A stretch of 64,000 nt of DNA from Dethiobacter alkaliphilus AHT 1 (GTDB taxonomy: Bacteria; Bacillota; Dethiobacteria; Dethiobacterales; Dethiobacteraceae), in assembly GCF_000174415.1 (NCBI RefSeq), contig NZ_ACJM01000006.1, positions 124,001 through 188,000 on the forward strand, written 5' to 3'. Position 1 is the first letter of the stretch; each line of letters begins with the position of its first letter. The position numbers and the translations under genes were made by a program. Positions 7,152 to 15,152 of this stretch are shown piece after piece. The notes beneath the pieces were generated by a model. That model searched no databases and had not been told where the DNA came from. It saw only the letters and a program-made list of their open reading frames with translations.

Positions 7152-8129
7152 CTAATCGAAGATTGATACAGACAAATAGTCTGTGACATACAGAAAGCCA
7201 TTGTCATCAAGGGCTATGCCGTTTGGTAATTCAAACAAGTCTTGTCCGAACCGTTCGGTTACTCTGCCTGTTTCGTCAAGTACGGTAATATCGTTGGTTA
7301 TTTTTGTTGCGACGTAGAGTTGTCCCCGGGGCCCAAAGATTATTCCCCTGGGACTAAAGAGAGGTTCGTTGTTTAAGGTTTCGATAAATTCACCGTTAAT
7401 GGTGTATACCTGGATACGATTATTGCCGGTATCACTAACATAGAGGTTGCCGTCGGGTCCGATTACGGCATCGTTGGGAAACATGAGCTGGCCTAAGCCG
7501 TCTCCCTCGGAGCCGATTTTACGGAGAAGTTCGCCGGTCTCCAGGTCAAAGACCAGAATCTGACCGGGATCGAGATTGCTTACGTAGAGGCTTGTCTCAT
7601 GTATAAACAATCCGGCGGGCTGGGTCAGCTCTTTTTCCTGTGGGGCAAAATAGCGCAAGAAGTTACCTCTGTCATCGAAGACGCTAATATTGCCGTTGTA
7701 TACGTCCGCCACGAAAATTTCTCCGTTGGAAGTCTTTTCGATACCGTAGGGAAAGCTGAATTCCCCAGGTTTGTTGCCACTTTCTCCGAAAGCAAATCGA
7801 GGATTACCGGATAGCGAAAAGACCTGTACGCGCTTGTTCATGGTGTCTGTTACATAAACCTGGCCGGATGAAACCAGCACACCCATTGGCTTATGCAGCA
7901 TGTTTTCACCCTCACCTAAAATTGCGTACTGGTAATTATGTTCTCCGGTTGCTTTGCCAGGTAGCCCGGCATTGGCGGCATTATGTTGCAGAAAAACTGC
8001 AAATGCCCAACCGATTACCAACAAGGAAAACACAACAGAGAGCGCTAGCAGCAAGTATACAGTTTTAACCTTACGCTGACCTAAAACGGCTATATTGTTT
8101 TTTACTTCCCGGAGGTCTACAACAGCCAT
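7152..8129 (-). CDS. Membrane-anchored NHL-repeat beta-propeller protein
   Basis: The 325-residue protein has a cytoplasmic N-terminus, one membrane helix (about residues 22-46) and about six NHL repeats forming a beta-propeller outside the cell. Typical repeat pieces are GKPGEFSFPYGI-like, LYVSDTGNNRIQVY and IFVADVYNGNISVF. NHL propellers act as protein-binding scaffolds. It is 22 bases upstream of the hexaheme gene, and a paralogue (10596-11585) opens the same unit. Propeller genes are known neighbours of filament-forming cytochromes, so an assembly or export role is plausible, but no enzymatic residues can be pointed to. Confidence 0.88.
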   Translation of the reverse strand: MAVVDLREVKNNIAVLGQRKVKTVYLLLALSVVFSLLVIGWAFAVFLQHNAANAGLPGKATGEHNYQYAILGEGENMLHKPMGVLVSSGQVYVTDTMNKRVQVFSLSGNPRFAFGESGNKPGEFSFPYGIEKTSNGEIFVADVYNGNISVFDDRGNFLRYFAPQEKELTQPAGLFIHETSLYVSNLDPGQILVFDLETGELLRKIGSEGDGLGQLMFPNDAVIGPDGNLYVSDTGNNRIQVYTINGEFIETLNNEPLFSPRGIIFGPRGQLYVATKITNDITVLDETGRVTERFGQDLFELPNGIALDDNGFLYVTDYLSVSIFD

Positions 8130-8141
8130 GGTTCCACATCC

Positions 8142-8813
8142 TTATTCAGTATCTGCAACTCGTTCCAATCCTTCCCGGGCAGCTAAAAGCTCAGGATTAT
8201 AGCTTAGAGCTTCCTGGTAAAACTCACGGGCTTCCTCCATATTATCCTGCTGCTCAAGCAGGTATCCCATATAGAAATGGGTGTCTGCGGAGTGCCGGTT
8301 AATTCCCAAGGCAGTATCCAGTGCGATTTCAGCCTGATCCCATTCTTCCAAACCCATCAAGGCTACACCTAAAACCAGATGTGCTTCCCAGTTTTCGGAG
8401 TTAATCTCGACAGCCTGGTTCAATGAATCAATGGCACTGGCGTGATCGGAAAGCTGCAGGTAAGTAAGGCCGGCGTTGTAGAGTGCTCCAAAGTGGTTCG
8501 GGTTAATTTCCAAAGCAGTCAGATGTTTATCCAGTGCTTCTTCAAACTCCCCCGCCTTGTAGTAGTGCCATCCCAGATCAACCCAGTGTTCAGGCTTGTC
8601 GGGTTCGCTCTCCACCAGAGCAAGGTAATAGTTTAGGCCTCTGTCCAGTGGATTTTGCGCCTGGGAAGGCTGCCAGAAATATTTCTGACCGACGGAATAT
8701 AAAATAGATACGGTCACAAGAATTACCACAAAGAAGATTGCTGCTGCCTTATAGAGGGATATTTCCTTGTTCAGGATACCGCCCTCGTTACTGTTGGCCC
8801 TTATTTCGGACAT
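8142..8813 (-). CDS. Membrane-anchored TPR protein
   Basis: The 223-residue protein has a membrane helix (about residues 22-44) and at least four TPR units, for example the piece containing ALEINPNHFGALYNAGLTYL. It lies between the 21-heme gene and the second NHL gene with gaps of 12-19 bases, so it is translated from the same mRNA. GAGGTGA precedes the ATG. Its likely job is binding apocytochromes or other partners during assembly, as inferred from context. It has the same design as the TPR protein at 2973-3635 but is clearly diverged from it. Confidence 0.85.
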   Translation of the reverse strand: MSEIRANSNEGGILNKEISLYKAAAIFFVVILVTVSILYSVGQKYFWQPSQAQNPLDRGLNYYLALVESEPDKPEHWVDLGWHYYKAGEFEEALDKHLTALEINPNHFGALYNAGLTYLQLSDHASAIDSLNQAVEINSENWEAHLVLGVALMGLEEWDQAEIALDTALGINRHSADTHFYMGYLLEQQDNMEEAREFYQEALSYNPELLAAREGLERVADTE

Positions 8814-8832
8814 ACCTAGAAGTCACCTCATT

Positions 8833-10485
8833 TTAATAAGCTGTCAAAGATTCTCTTGTGTGGCACCCCATGCACAATTGGTTGTTTAAAGGCTGCTTAA
8901 GTAAGTATTCATATGATGGGCCGTGGATACTGGTATGACAGGAGGAGCAGAAAACATCTGTGCCCAACTCCCGTGCAGTACCGATGGGGTGGTTGTTAAA
9001 GAGTGTACCACTTGCCATGTAACTGCCGGTTTTACCGTCGTGGCAGGCAGTACAGGTTGCAACCTCAGAACGCTGCAGCAGGGATGTGTAGGGGGAGCCG
9101 TGAGTCGTATGACAGTGGTAACAACTGTCCTGGCCGCCTACATTCCTATGAACGCTCTGGTTAAACTCTGTAACGGTGCCACCGTGACAAGTGCTGCACA
9201 GGTCATTACCTGTTGCCCGTAAAAGATTCACGTTTTGCCCCGCGTGCGCTTGGGTGTGACAACTGCTGCAGTTAAAAGCTCCGGCCCCTACAGGATGGCT
9301 GGAAGTCTGGTTAAACTCTGCAACTGTTTCTGTATGGCAGCTCTGACAAAATGCCGTCCTGTTTGCAGTAAACAGCAGATTGCGAGCCGGTGCGGCGTGG
9401 GCGGTGTGGCAAGATGCGCAGGAACCGTCCTCAAACGGTTTATGCTGTACGGAAAGGTTCTGTTGCGCTCTTACATCGCCATGGCATGAATAACATAGTG
9501 ATGTAGTGTCCTGAGTGAGGAGCGCCGAGCCCCGTACGGAACTGGTATGAGTTTCGTGACAGGATGCGCAGTTTCCATCACTGAAGGGTTTGTGCTTAAC
9601 TGCCTGATTTAGTTCTGCCCTTGTTGAGTTATGGCAGGTATAGCATAAATCAGGTGAATTTGCGACCAACAGCCCGCTAATGTCAGCGGCATGAGACTCG
9701 TGGCATGAGACACAGGATTGGTTAACCGGAGCGTGTGTCACAGGATTGCCCAGACCTACATCGCCGGAGTGACACTCCAGGCAGAGGCTGCGTTCTTGCT
9801 TTACCAGAAGCGCCGAATCCGCGATAGGACTGCTGTGGGCTTCGTGGCAACTGAGGCAGTCACCGGAAATAAACGGTTCGTGCTGCCAGGTTTTGTTCAG
9901 CTCATTTTCCTGCTCCGTGTGACAGCTGAGGCAGAGCTCGTCAGTTTGGGCTGTCAGCAATACTTCGAAGTCAGTAGCGTGAGCATCATGACAGTCTGAG
10001 CAGGATTCTTCGAAAGGTTTATGTAGGACCGGATTGTCTTCAATGTCTACACTATCGTGGCAATCCAGACACAGACTCCTTTCTTCCTGAACCAACATGC
10101 CCTGGAAGGGCGATTGGTGCGCATCATGACAGGAGAGACAGTCTCCTTCATCATAGGGTGCGTGAACAGACTGCATATTGGCGCTATCGTCGGAATGGCA
10201 GGTCAGGCATAACTCAGTAACCGTAGGTTGGGTAAAGCCGAACTCGTTCTCCTGCGTATGGTCAATATGACACATTGTGCAGGATTCGGATTGTACCGGT
10301 TGATGTACAACATAATCGGCTTTAGCCTCGTACTCACTATGGCACAGAAGGCAGCTTGCCTGCTCTCTTGGGGGAGCTGTGACAGGGTCTGTCCGACTAG
10401 TCAGAGCTTGGTAAAGCAAAGGGCCCAGCCCCCCGACTACAATGACAGTTAAGGCAACGTAAAACAGCTTTTGGCGTTCAGCCAA
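8833..10485 (-). CDS. 21-heme c-type cytochrome (doubled-CXXCH repeats)
   Basis: The start is a TTG at 10483-10485 with AAAGGAGGTG 10 bases upstream. The 550-residue product has an N-terminal membrane anchor (about residues 7-27) and twenty-one CXXCH motifs in regular tandem, in pairs of about 45 residues: a CLxCH followed by a histidine-containing linker and SCxxCHxxH. The regularity points to growth by internal duplication of a two-heme module. It resembles the 17-heme protein at 1647-2948 in design. The most likely role is an elongated electron conduit across the cell wall, from membrane to surface; the partners would be the NapC-like proteins and the hexaheme protein. Confidence 0.9.
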   Translation of the reverse strand: MAERQKLFYVALTVIVVGGLGPLLYQALTSRTDPVTAPPREQASCLLCHSEYEAKADYVVHQPVQSESCTMCHIDHTQENEFGFTQPTVTELCLTCHSDDSANMQSVHAPYDEGDCLSCHDAHQSPFQGMLVQEERSLCLDCHDSVDIEDNPVLHKPFEESCSDCHDAHATDFEVLLTAQTDELCLSCHTEQENELNKTWQHEPFISGDCLSCHEAHSSPIADSALLVKQERSLCLECHSGDVGLGNPVTHAPVNQSCVSCHESHAADISGLLVANSPDLCYTCHNSTRAELNQAVKHKPFSDGNCASCHETHTSSVRGSALLTQDTTSLCYSCHGDVRAQQNLSVQHKPFEDGSCASCHTAHAAPARNLLFTANRTAFCQSCHTETVAEFNQTSSHPVGAGAFNCSSCHTQAHAGQNVNLLRATGNDLCSTCHGGTVTEFNQSVHRNVGGQDSCYHCHTTHGSPYTSLLQRSEVATCTACHDGKTGSYMASGTLFNNHPIGTARELGTDVFCSSCHTSIHGPSYEYLLKQPLNNQLCMGCHTRESLTAY

Positions 10486-10595
10486 GGGAACAAAACACCT
10501 CCTTTCTAACTCCTGGCAAGATCTTTAAAACCGCTGTCGATAGACACCACTCCTTTCGGTAATTAAGAAGTTATATTACCACAACACAAAGGCTT

Positions 10596-11585
10596 TTACT
10601 GAAAAACCAGTGTTGAAATGTGGTCGGTAACATAAACACGTCTTGTTCTTTGATCCATGGCAATGCCGTTTGGCATATTAAAAACGGTGTCTCCAACATC
10701 GCCAACCTTCTTCCAGTTGCTGTCGAAAATCGCAATCTGATTATTCATTTTACTTACCACATGGAGACGCCCGTGGGAGTCAAAACCCACTCCTCTGGGG
10801 CTGTAAATATCACCGCCGTCTATGGGCAATGTTTTAATAAATGAACCCTGAGGGTCATACACCTGAATGCGGTTATTGCCGGTATCGCTCACGTAGAGAT
10901 TCCCGTCGGGGCCAAATGTCAGGTCATTGGGAAACATCAGTTCTCCCTCTCCCGTACCTTCAGAGCCGATGGTGTTAATGAGCTCCTCACTGTTAATATC
11001 AAAGACCAGGACAGAGCCGGGGTTTAGGTTGCAAACATACAAAAGACCGTCTTTAATAAGTAGTCCGCCAGGATCAACAACGGCATCTTCAGCTGCGGCA
11101 AAGTAATTGAGAAACCTGCCATAATCATCGAAAATGCTGATATTCCCGTTATACATGTCGGCAACAAAGATGTTTCCATTAGGAGCCACATCTATGCCAT
11201 ATGGGAAACTAAACTTGCCCGGCTCCCTGCCGCTGCCGCCAAAAGACAACACCGGCTCTCCGGTGGGTTTAAATACTTGCACCTGAGAATTTAACGTATC
11301 GGTTATATAGATACGGTCATCCACAACTGCCACATCCATGGGTTTCAGTAAGGCCTGGTCTCCTTCCCCTAAAATAGAGTATTGATATTGGGGAAGCGCC
11401 GGACTAAATACGGGCAATAAATAGCCTATATAAGGTGTTGTCCCGGTCACATAGAAAAACATAAAAATACCGGCGGAAAGTAAGATGGCAAAGGAAAGTA
11501 ACAACATCAGGTAGATAATTTTGATCTTTTTCTTTCCCAGCCTGAGCAAGCCACTTGTCATTTCCTGCACTTCTGCCACAGCCAT
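10596..11585 (-). CDS. Membrane-anchored NHL-repeat beta-propeller protein (first gene of the unit)
   Basis: The 329-residue protein is a paralogue of the 7152-8129 product: N-terminal MAVAEV, a membrane helix (about residues 21-46) and about six NHL blades, including GREPGKFSFPYGI-like and ELMFPNDLTFGPDGNLYVSD pieces. AAGGATG precedes the ATG. It opens the unit that also encodes the 21-heme, TPR, hexaheme and monoheme proteins. Two propellers in one unit suggest two distinct binding tasks or a heterodimer. Function is inferred from context only. Confidence 0.88.
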   Translation of the reverse strand: MAVAEVQEMTSGLLRLGKKKIKIIYLMLLLSFAILLSAGIFMFFYVTGTTPYIGYLLPVFSPALPQYQYSILGEGDQALLKPMDVAVVDDRIYITDTLNSQVQVFKPTGEPVLSFGGSGREPGKFSFPYGIDVAPNGNIFVADMYNGNISIFDDYGRFLNYFAAAEDAVVDPGGLLIKDGLLYVCNLNPGSVLVFDINSEELINTIGSEGTGEGELMFPNDLTFGPDGNLYVSDTGNNRIQVYDPQGSFIKTLPIDGGDIYSPRGVGFDSHGRLHVVSKMNNQIAIFDSNWKKVGDVGDTVFNMPNGIAMDQRTRRVYVTDHISTLVFQ

Positions 11586-11677
11586 TTTTACACATCCTTA
11601 GTCGTTGTCTGTATATCTCGGTGAACGTCAGGTGATGCTGGAAGCTTGTACACTTCTTCACGACGCAAAACCCAACA

Positions 11678-11694
11678 TTGTAAAAATTTTACAA
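11678..11694. promoter_or_regulatory. 17-bp perfect palindrome upstream of the propeller/21-heme unit
   Basis: TTGTAAAAATTTTACAA has two perfect 8-base arms around a single A. It lies about 90 bases upstream of the NHL start and beside the terminator of the tetraheme gene, in the place where a promoter is expected. It resembles a repressor operator, but has neither the length nor the spacing of the usual Rex or FNR sites. Confidence 0.5.
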
Positions 11695-11707
11695 ATTTCA
11701 CAAAAAA

Positions 11708-11737
11708 GGGCCCAGAGATGGTTAAATCTCCGGGCCC
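11708..11737 (-). terminator. Rho-independent terminator after the tetraheme gene
   Basis: GGGCCC-A-GAGAT pairs with ATCTC-C-GGGCCC around a 6-base loop. On the minus strand the stem is followed by TTTTTTG. It ends the transcript of the 11784-12173 gene. Confidence 0.85.
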
Positions 11738-11783
11738 ATCTCAGATGACAAAAATTTAGAGTTAGAGTTAATGTAGTAATCTT

Positions 11784-12173
11784 TTATTCGCTGGGAATAT
11801 GACAAATCAGGCAGTCTTCATAGGAGCGGCCTGGGAATGGGAACATCTCGTCGTGACTGGCGGTAATCCCTCCGTGACAGCTGAGGCAGTCGGCAAACTG
11901 ACCTTCAATATCATGGGGAGTTTGCGCTGCACCACCGTGGCAATCCAGACAACTGTCGTTTTCAAAAGTGCCAAAATAACTTAAGTGCAATTCCTCCACA
12001 CCTTGATGGCAGGCGATGCAGTTACCTTCATAGTTGCCATCTGCGGCATGGGAGGTGAGGATTGGTCCTCCTACCGGTGGTTGGGGTGCGAGAAGATGGG
12101 CACGAACCCCATAGCCAAAAACTATCATTACAATCAGTGAGAACATGAAAAAAAACCTTGTTTCCTTGTACAT
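11784..12173 (-). CDS. Small tetraheme c-type cytochrome
   Basis: The start is the ATG at 12171-12173, where AAGGAGGT lies 7 bases upstream; a longer open frame upstream lacks such a site. The 129-residue product has an N-terminal membrane or signal segment (about residues 8-27) and four CXXCH motifs (CIACHQG, CLDCHGG, CLSCHGG, CLICHIP). Small tetraheme cytochromes usually shuttle electrons between larger partners. It is a single-gene unit with its own promoter (12257-12285) and terminator (11708-11737), so it can be made independently of the conduit operons. Confidence 0.88.
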   Translation of the reverse strand: MYKETRFFFMFSLIVMIVFGYGVRAHLLAPQPPVGGPILTSHAADGNYEGNCIACHQGVEELHLSYFGTFENDSCLDCHGGAAQTPHDIEGQFADCLSCHGGITASHDEMFPFPGRSYEDCLICHIPSE

Positions 12174-12256
12174 GCAGTAAACCTCCTTATGTAGACAAAA
12201 ATCATCATGCTGTCGGTATATTTGCCACACGCCATCCGGGGCAATTGACTTCTCGT

Positions 12257-12285
12257 AATCTAGTACATTCGACATGAATTGCCAA
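12257..12285 (-). promoter_or_regulatory. Sigma-A-like promoter of the tetraheme gene
   Basis: TTGGCA (12280-12285) and TAGATT (12257-12262) on the minus strand are spaced by 17 bases. A TTGTTACAA-like stretch just upstream recalls the one in the 4933-4961 promoter spacer. Confidence 0.5.
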
Positions 12286-12338
12286 TTACCTGCATCTTCG
12301 TTAACATTTTTGTAACAATCTATCCAAAAAACACTAAA

Positions 12339-12371
12339 AAAGTTGGCCCGTGAAATTCGCGGGCCAACTTT
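12339..12371 (-). terminator. Rho-independent terminator after the nonaheme lipoprotein gene
   Basis: A 12-bp stem AAAGTTGGCCCG / CGGGCCAACTTT with a 9-base loop directly follows the stop codon and leads into a T run on the minus strand. Confidence 0.88.
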
Positions 12372-12373
12372 GG

Positions 12374-13444
12374 CTAGTTCTTATCATATTGTGTTTCCAC
12401 AGCTTCCAATGCATCCTGCAATAACTGCAGGGCATAGTCGGGATTGTGGACACCCAGAGATTTGTCGCGGTCGATTAGCTGGTAGTTTTCGTAGGCTTTT
12501 TCCAGGATCAGGTCCGGGTCGTTATCAAAGGGTAAGGTGCCGCCGCGGTGGCACTGGTTGCAGGAACCCGGTTCGTTGCCGGGAAGCTCTCCGCTGTTGC
12601 GCTCTTTTAAGGCGCTGCGCAGGTCGTTTAGCGTTTCCTCTACTTCGGTTTGCTTGCCGCCGATGTTATAGGTGTCCGGGTTATCGTGGCAGGCGGCGCA
12701 GGCCCGGAGGTTTAGCTTGCCGTCTTCGGCGGGGCGCATGGTGAAGGTGTGGCCGCCCACGTTATCTGCTCCCGGGGTTGTGGCCATATGGCAAAGGGCG
12801 CAGCCCTCCTCGGTGTTATGGGGATGGTGGGCAAAGGCGGAATAGTCTTGAGTTGGTTCGGGGTGGGTGCCGGTTAAGACCAGGTTCTGCCACTTGGTGT
12901 CGTGGCAGGTGGCGCAAAGCTCACCTTTGGAGAGACGCAGCATCTTGTCGTCCCGGGGGTTATGGGGGCTGTGGCAGGCCATGCAGGTTACCGGCTCCGG
13001 CTCAGATGTGGGCATGGGGCCCCAGGCGGATTTAAAGTCTTCGCCGCTTTCAATGACGGCGGCAAAGCCGCTGGCCTGGTGGCACTTCATGCACTCCATT
13101 ACCCGGGGGTCGTCGGGGAACTCGTCTAAGGGGATCTGGGCGTGGGGTGAAGATTCCCACTGGGTATATTCTTCACCGTGACAGGTAGCGCAGGTTTGGC
13201 CTCGGACTTCTATTTGTGGTAGGTTGGAAGCGTTTTGGAGGTGGGCTTCGATGTTATCATGGCAGTCTGCACAGGTCACATCGGCCTGGGCGTGGACTGT
13301 GGCTTGGAAGCCGGTCACCAGTTCATTGTGGCAGGAAGCGCAGCTTTCTTCTCCCTGTGCTGATGGTGTGGCGTTATTTTGTGAACAACCGGCGAGTAAA
13401 AAAAGCGTAAGTATAAGTGCGGGAATCTGAATAAGCTTTGGCAA
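12374..13444 (-). CDS. Nonaheme c-type cytochrome lipoprotein
   Basis: The signal peptide ends in the lipobox LAGC, so the mature protein is probably lipid-anchored on the outer face of the membrane. Nine CXXCH motifs follow. The C-terminal piece with LGVHNPDYALQLLQDALE resembles the helix of NrfA/HAO-type multiheme enzymes that contains an HNP motif, but there is no CXXCK or CWSCK active-site heme, so a nitrite reductase is not supported. I place the start at TTG 13442-13444 (AGGGGTG 6 bases upstream); a GTG three codons earlier is possible. It is a single-gene unit with a Crp/Fnr-type site upstream (13522-13539), implying control by redox or a small-molecule signal. Confidence 0.87.
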   Translation of the reverse strand: MPKLIQIPALILTLFLLAGCSQNNATPSAQGEESCASCHNELVTGFQATVHAQADVTCADCHDNIEAHLQNASNLPQIEVRGQTCATCHGEEYTQWESSPHAQIPLDEFPDDPRVMECMKCHQASGFAAVIESGEDFKSAWGPMPTSEPEPVTCMACHSPHNPRDDKMLRLSKGELCATCHDTKWQNLVLTGTHPEPTQDYSAFAHHPHNTEEGCALCHMATTPGADNVGGHTFTMRPAEDGKLNLRACAACHDNPDTYNIGGKQTEVEETLNDLRSALKERNSGELPGNEPGSCNQCHRGGTLPFDNDPDLILEKAYENYQLIDRDKSLGVHNPDYALQLLQDALEAVETQYDKN

Positions 13445-13495
13445 ATGATTCACCCCTATGTTATGTGGCTACACTTTGACAAATATGTCTGTTTC

Positions 13496-13539
13496 ATCAT
13501 AGCGGATGGAGAATAATAATACTGTGACGCAGGTCACAG
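13496..13539 (-). promoter_or_regulatory. Crp/Fnr-family operator and promoter of the nonaheme gene
   Basis: CTGTGACGCAGGTCACAG (13522-13539) has perfect 7-base arms and fits the Crp/Fnr consensus TGTGA-N6-TCACA. On the minus strand a TATGAT -10 element lies at 13496-13501 with no good -35. With +1 near 13489, the operator centre falls at -41.5, the class II activator position. The regulator gene itself is not in this window. Confidence 0.75.
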
Positions 13540-13555
13540 ACAAATGAAAAAAGAT

Positions 13556-13579
13556 TATCCCGGGCCTTGGCCCGGGATA
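13556..13579 (-). terminator. Rho-independent terminator after hemL
   Basis: A perfect 11-bp stem TATCCCGGGCC / GGCCCGGGATA with a 2-base spacer lies 6 bases past the hemL stop, with A/T runs on both sides, so it may act in both directions. Confidence 0.88.
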
Positions 13580-13585
13580 TTTTTA

Positions 13586-14881
13586 TTAGCAGGTTACTTC
13601 TTTGGCGGCGGCAAATGCTTTGTCTGCGGCGTGGATGGTTTTTTCCACTTCGGCTAAAGTGTGGGCCAGGGAGACAAAGCCTGCTTCGAACTGGGACGGG
13701 GCGATGTAGACGCCGTTTTCCAGGAGGGTCTTAAAGTACATGCGGAAACGGGGGATATTGGAGGTGGCGGCTGTTGGGAAGTCAAAGACATCCTGGTCTG
13801 TGAAGTACACGCAGCTCATGGAGCCCACACGCTTGAAGGTCACTTCAATATCGTGTTTTTGTGCCACTTCTTTTAGGCCGCCGGCCAAAAGGGCCGAGGT
13901 TTTCTCCAGCTTTTCGTAGGTACGGTTTTCCTTAAGGGCCAAGAGCATTTCCCGTCCGGCAGCCATGGCCAGGGGGTTGCCGGAGAGGGTACCGGCCTGG
14001 TAGATGGGACCGGCGGGAGCTACATGCTCCATAATGTCTTTGCGGCCGCCAAAGGCGCCTACCGGCAGGCCGCCGCCGATGACCTTACCTAAGGTGGTGA
14101 GGTCCGGGGTGACGTTGTAGAGTTCCTGGGCGCCGCCGTAGGCTACCCGGAAACCGGTCATTACTTCGTCAAAAATTAACAGGGCGCCGTGTTCTTGGGT
14201 AACTTCCCGCAGGCCTTCCAAAAAGCCTTCGTTGGGAATGGCCAGGCCCATGTTGCCGGCGATGGGTTCTATGATGACGGCGGCGATTTCTTCGCCGATC
14301 TGGTTAAAGACTTCTTTTACCGCTTCTAAGTCGTTAAAGTTAACGGTGATGGTGTCCTGGGCTACCCCTTCTGTGACACCGGGGCTGTCGGGCAGGCCTA
14401 AGGTGGTAACACCGGAGCCGGCTTTAATGAGCAGGCTGTCGCCGTGGCCGTGGTAGCCGCCGGCAAACTTGACGATTTTGTTGCGGCCGGTGAAGCCGCG
14501 GGCCACGCGCAGGGCGCTGATTACCGCTTCGGTGCCGGAGTTTACCATGCGTACCATCTCAATGGAGGGTACGGCGTCGATGACCAGTTGGGCCATTTCC
14601 GTTTCGATTTCGGTGGGGGCACCAAAGCTTGTCCCCTTCTCCGCTGCTTTCTGTACGGCGGAGACAATGCGGGGATGGGCATGACCTAAGATCATGGGGC
14701 CCCAGGAAGCAACATAGTCCACATATTGGTTGCCGTCGGCGTCATAGACGTAGGCTCCCTTGGCTTTGGTTAAAAAGATGGGGTCCATGCCGATGGATTT
14801 AAAAGCGCGTACCGGGCTGTTGACACCGCCGGGCATCACTTCCTTGGCTTCGGCAAATAGTTTTTGGGATTTTTCGTACAT
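13586..14881 (-). CDS. hemL: Glutamate-1-semialdehyde 2,1-aminomutase
   Basis: The 431-residue product is a full-length PLP-dependent aminomutase that turns glutamate-1-semialdehyde into 5-aminolevulinate, the second step of the C5 tetrapyrrole route. Visible family features are the N-terminal [22 protein letters not shown] before the cofactor site, and the PLP-lysine region [18 protein letters not shown]. It pairs functionally with hemA at 23754-25106. A good promoter at 15027-15055 and a terminator on each side show it is a separate transcription unit at the end of the heme cluster. Confidence 0.97.
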   Translation of the reverse strand: MYEKSQKLFAEAKEVMPGGVNSPVRAFKSIGMDPIFLTKAKGAYVYDADGNQYVDYVASWGPMILGHAHPRIVSAVQKAAEKGTSFGAPTEIETEMAQLVIDAVPSIEMVRMVNSGTEAVISALRVARGFTGRNKIVKFAGGYHGHGDSLLIKAGSGVTTLGLPDSPGVTEGVAQDTITVNFNDLEAVKEVFNQIGEEIAAVIIEPIAGNMGLAIPNEGFLEGLREVTQEHGALLIFDEVMTGFRVAYGGAQELYNVTPDLTTLGKVIGGGLPVGAFGGRKDIMEHVAPAGPIYQAGTLSGNPLAMAAGREMLLALKENRTYEKLEKTSALLAGGLKEVAQKHDIEVTFKRVGSMSCVYFTDQDVFDFPTAATSNIPRFRMYFKTLLENGVYIAPSQFEAGFVSLAHTLAEVEKTIHAADKAFAAAKEVTC

Positions 14882-15026
14882 GTACTCTCCTCCTGTATGT
14901 AGAAATTTTATTCAGAGTTCCCGGCATGGTTAGAAACCGGGCAAACTTGTCCATACTTCCTGGGCAATGTGCCAGGCATTTAGTGGAGCAGCAAAGAGTG
15001 CTTCTGCCCATATTCTGGTTGTAATT

Positions 15027-15055
15027 ATTGTATCTTGTCCGGGGGGATAATGCAA
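15027..15055 (-). promoter_or_regulatory. Sigma-A-like promoter of hemL
   Basis: TTGCAT (15050-15055) and TACAAT (15027-15032) are 17 bases apart on the minus strand. The leader of about 140 bases contains two small G+C-rich hairpins (CCTGG/CCAGG and CCCGG/CCGGG types), which could be regulatory. Confidence 0.65.
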
Positions 15056-15122
15056 TGTACGGTTATTGGCTGACACTCATCTTGAGCTTATTCTTTATTT
15101 GAGTAATTATATCAGGTTATGC

Positions 15123-15148
15123 AAAGGCCAGACGGATGTCTGGCCTTT
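15123..15148 (-). terminator. Rho-independent terminator after ahbB
   Basis: A perfect 11-bp stem AAAGGCCAGAC / GTCTGGCCTTT with a 4-base loop lies just after the ahbB stop. The T-rich part is mostly in the stem. It closes the long heme operon. Confidence 0.78.
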
Positions 15149-15152
15149 TGTG

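Noticed and set aside
11678-11694. Palindrome as a Rex operator
   Set aside because: Rex sites are 18 bp with TTGTGAA or TTGTTAA arms; this one has TTGTAAAA arms and odd length, so I list it only as an unassigned operator.
12374-13444. Nonaheme protein as NrfA nitrite reductase
   Set aside because: No CXXCK or CWSCK heme motif and too many hemes for NrfA.
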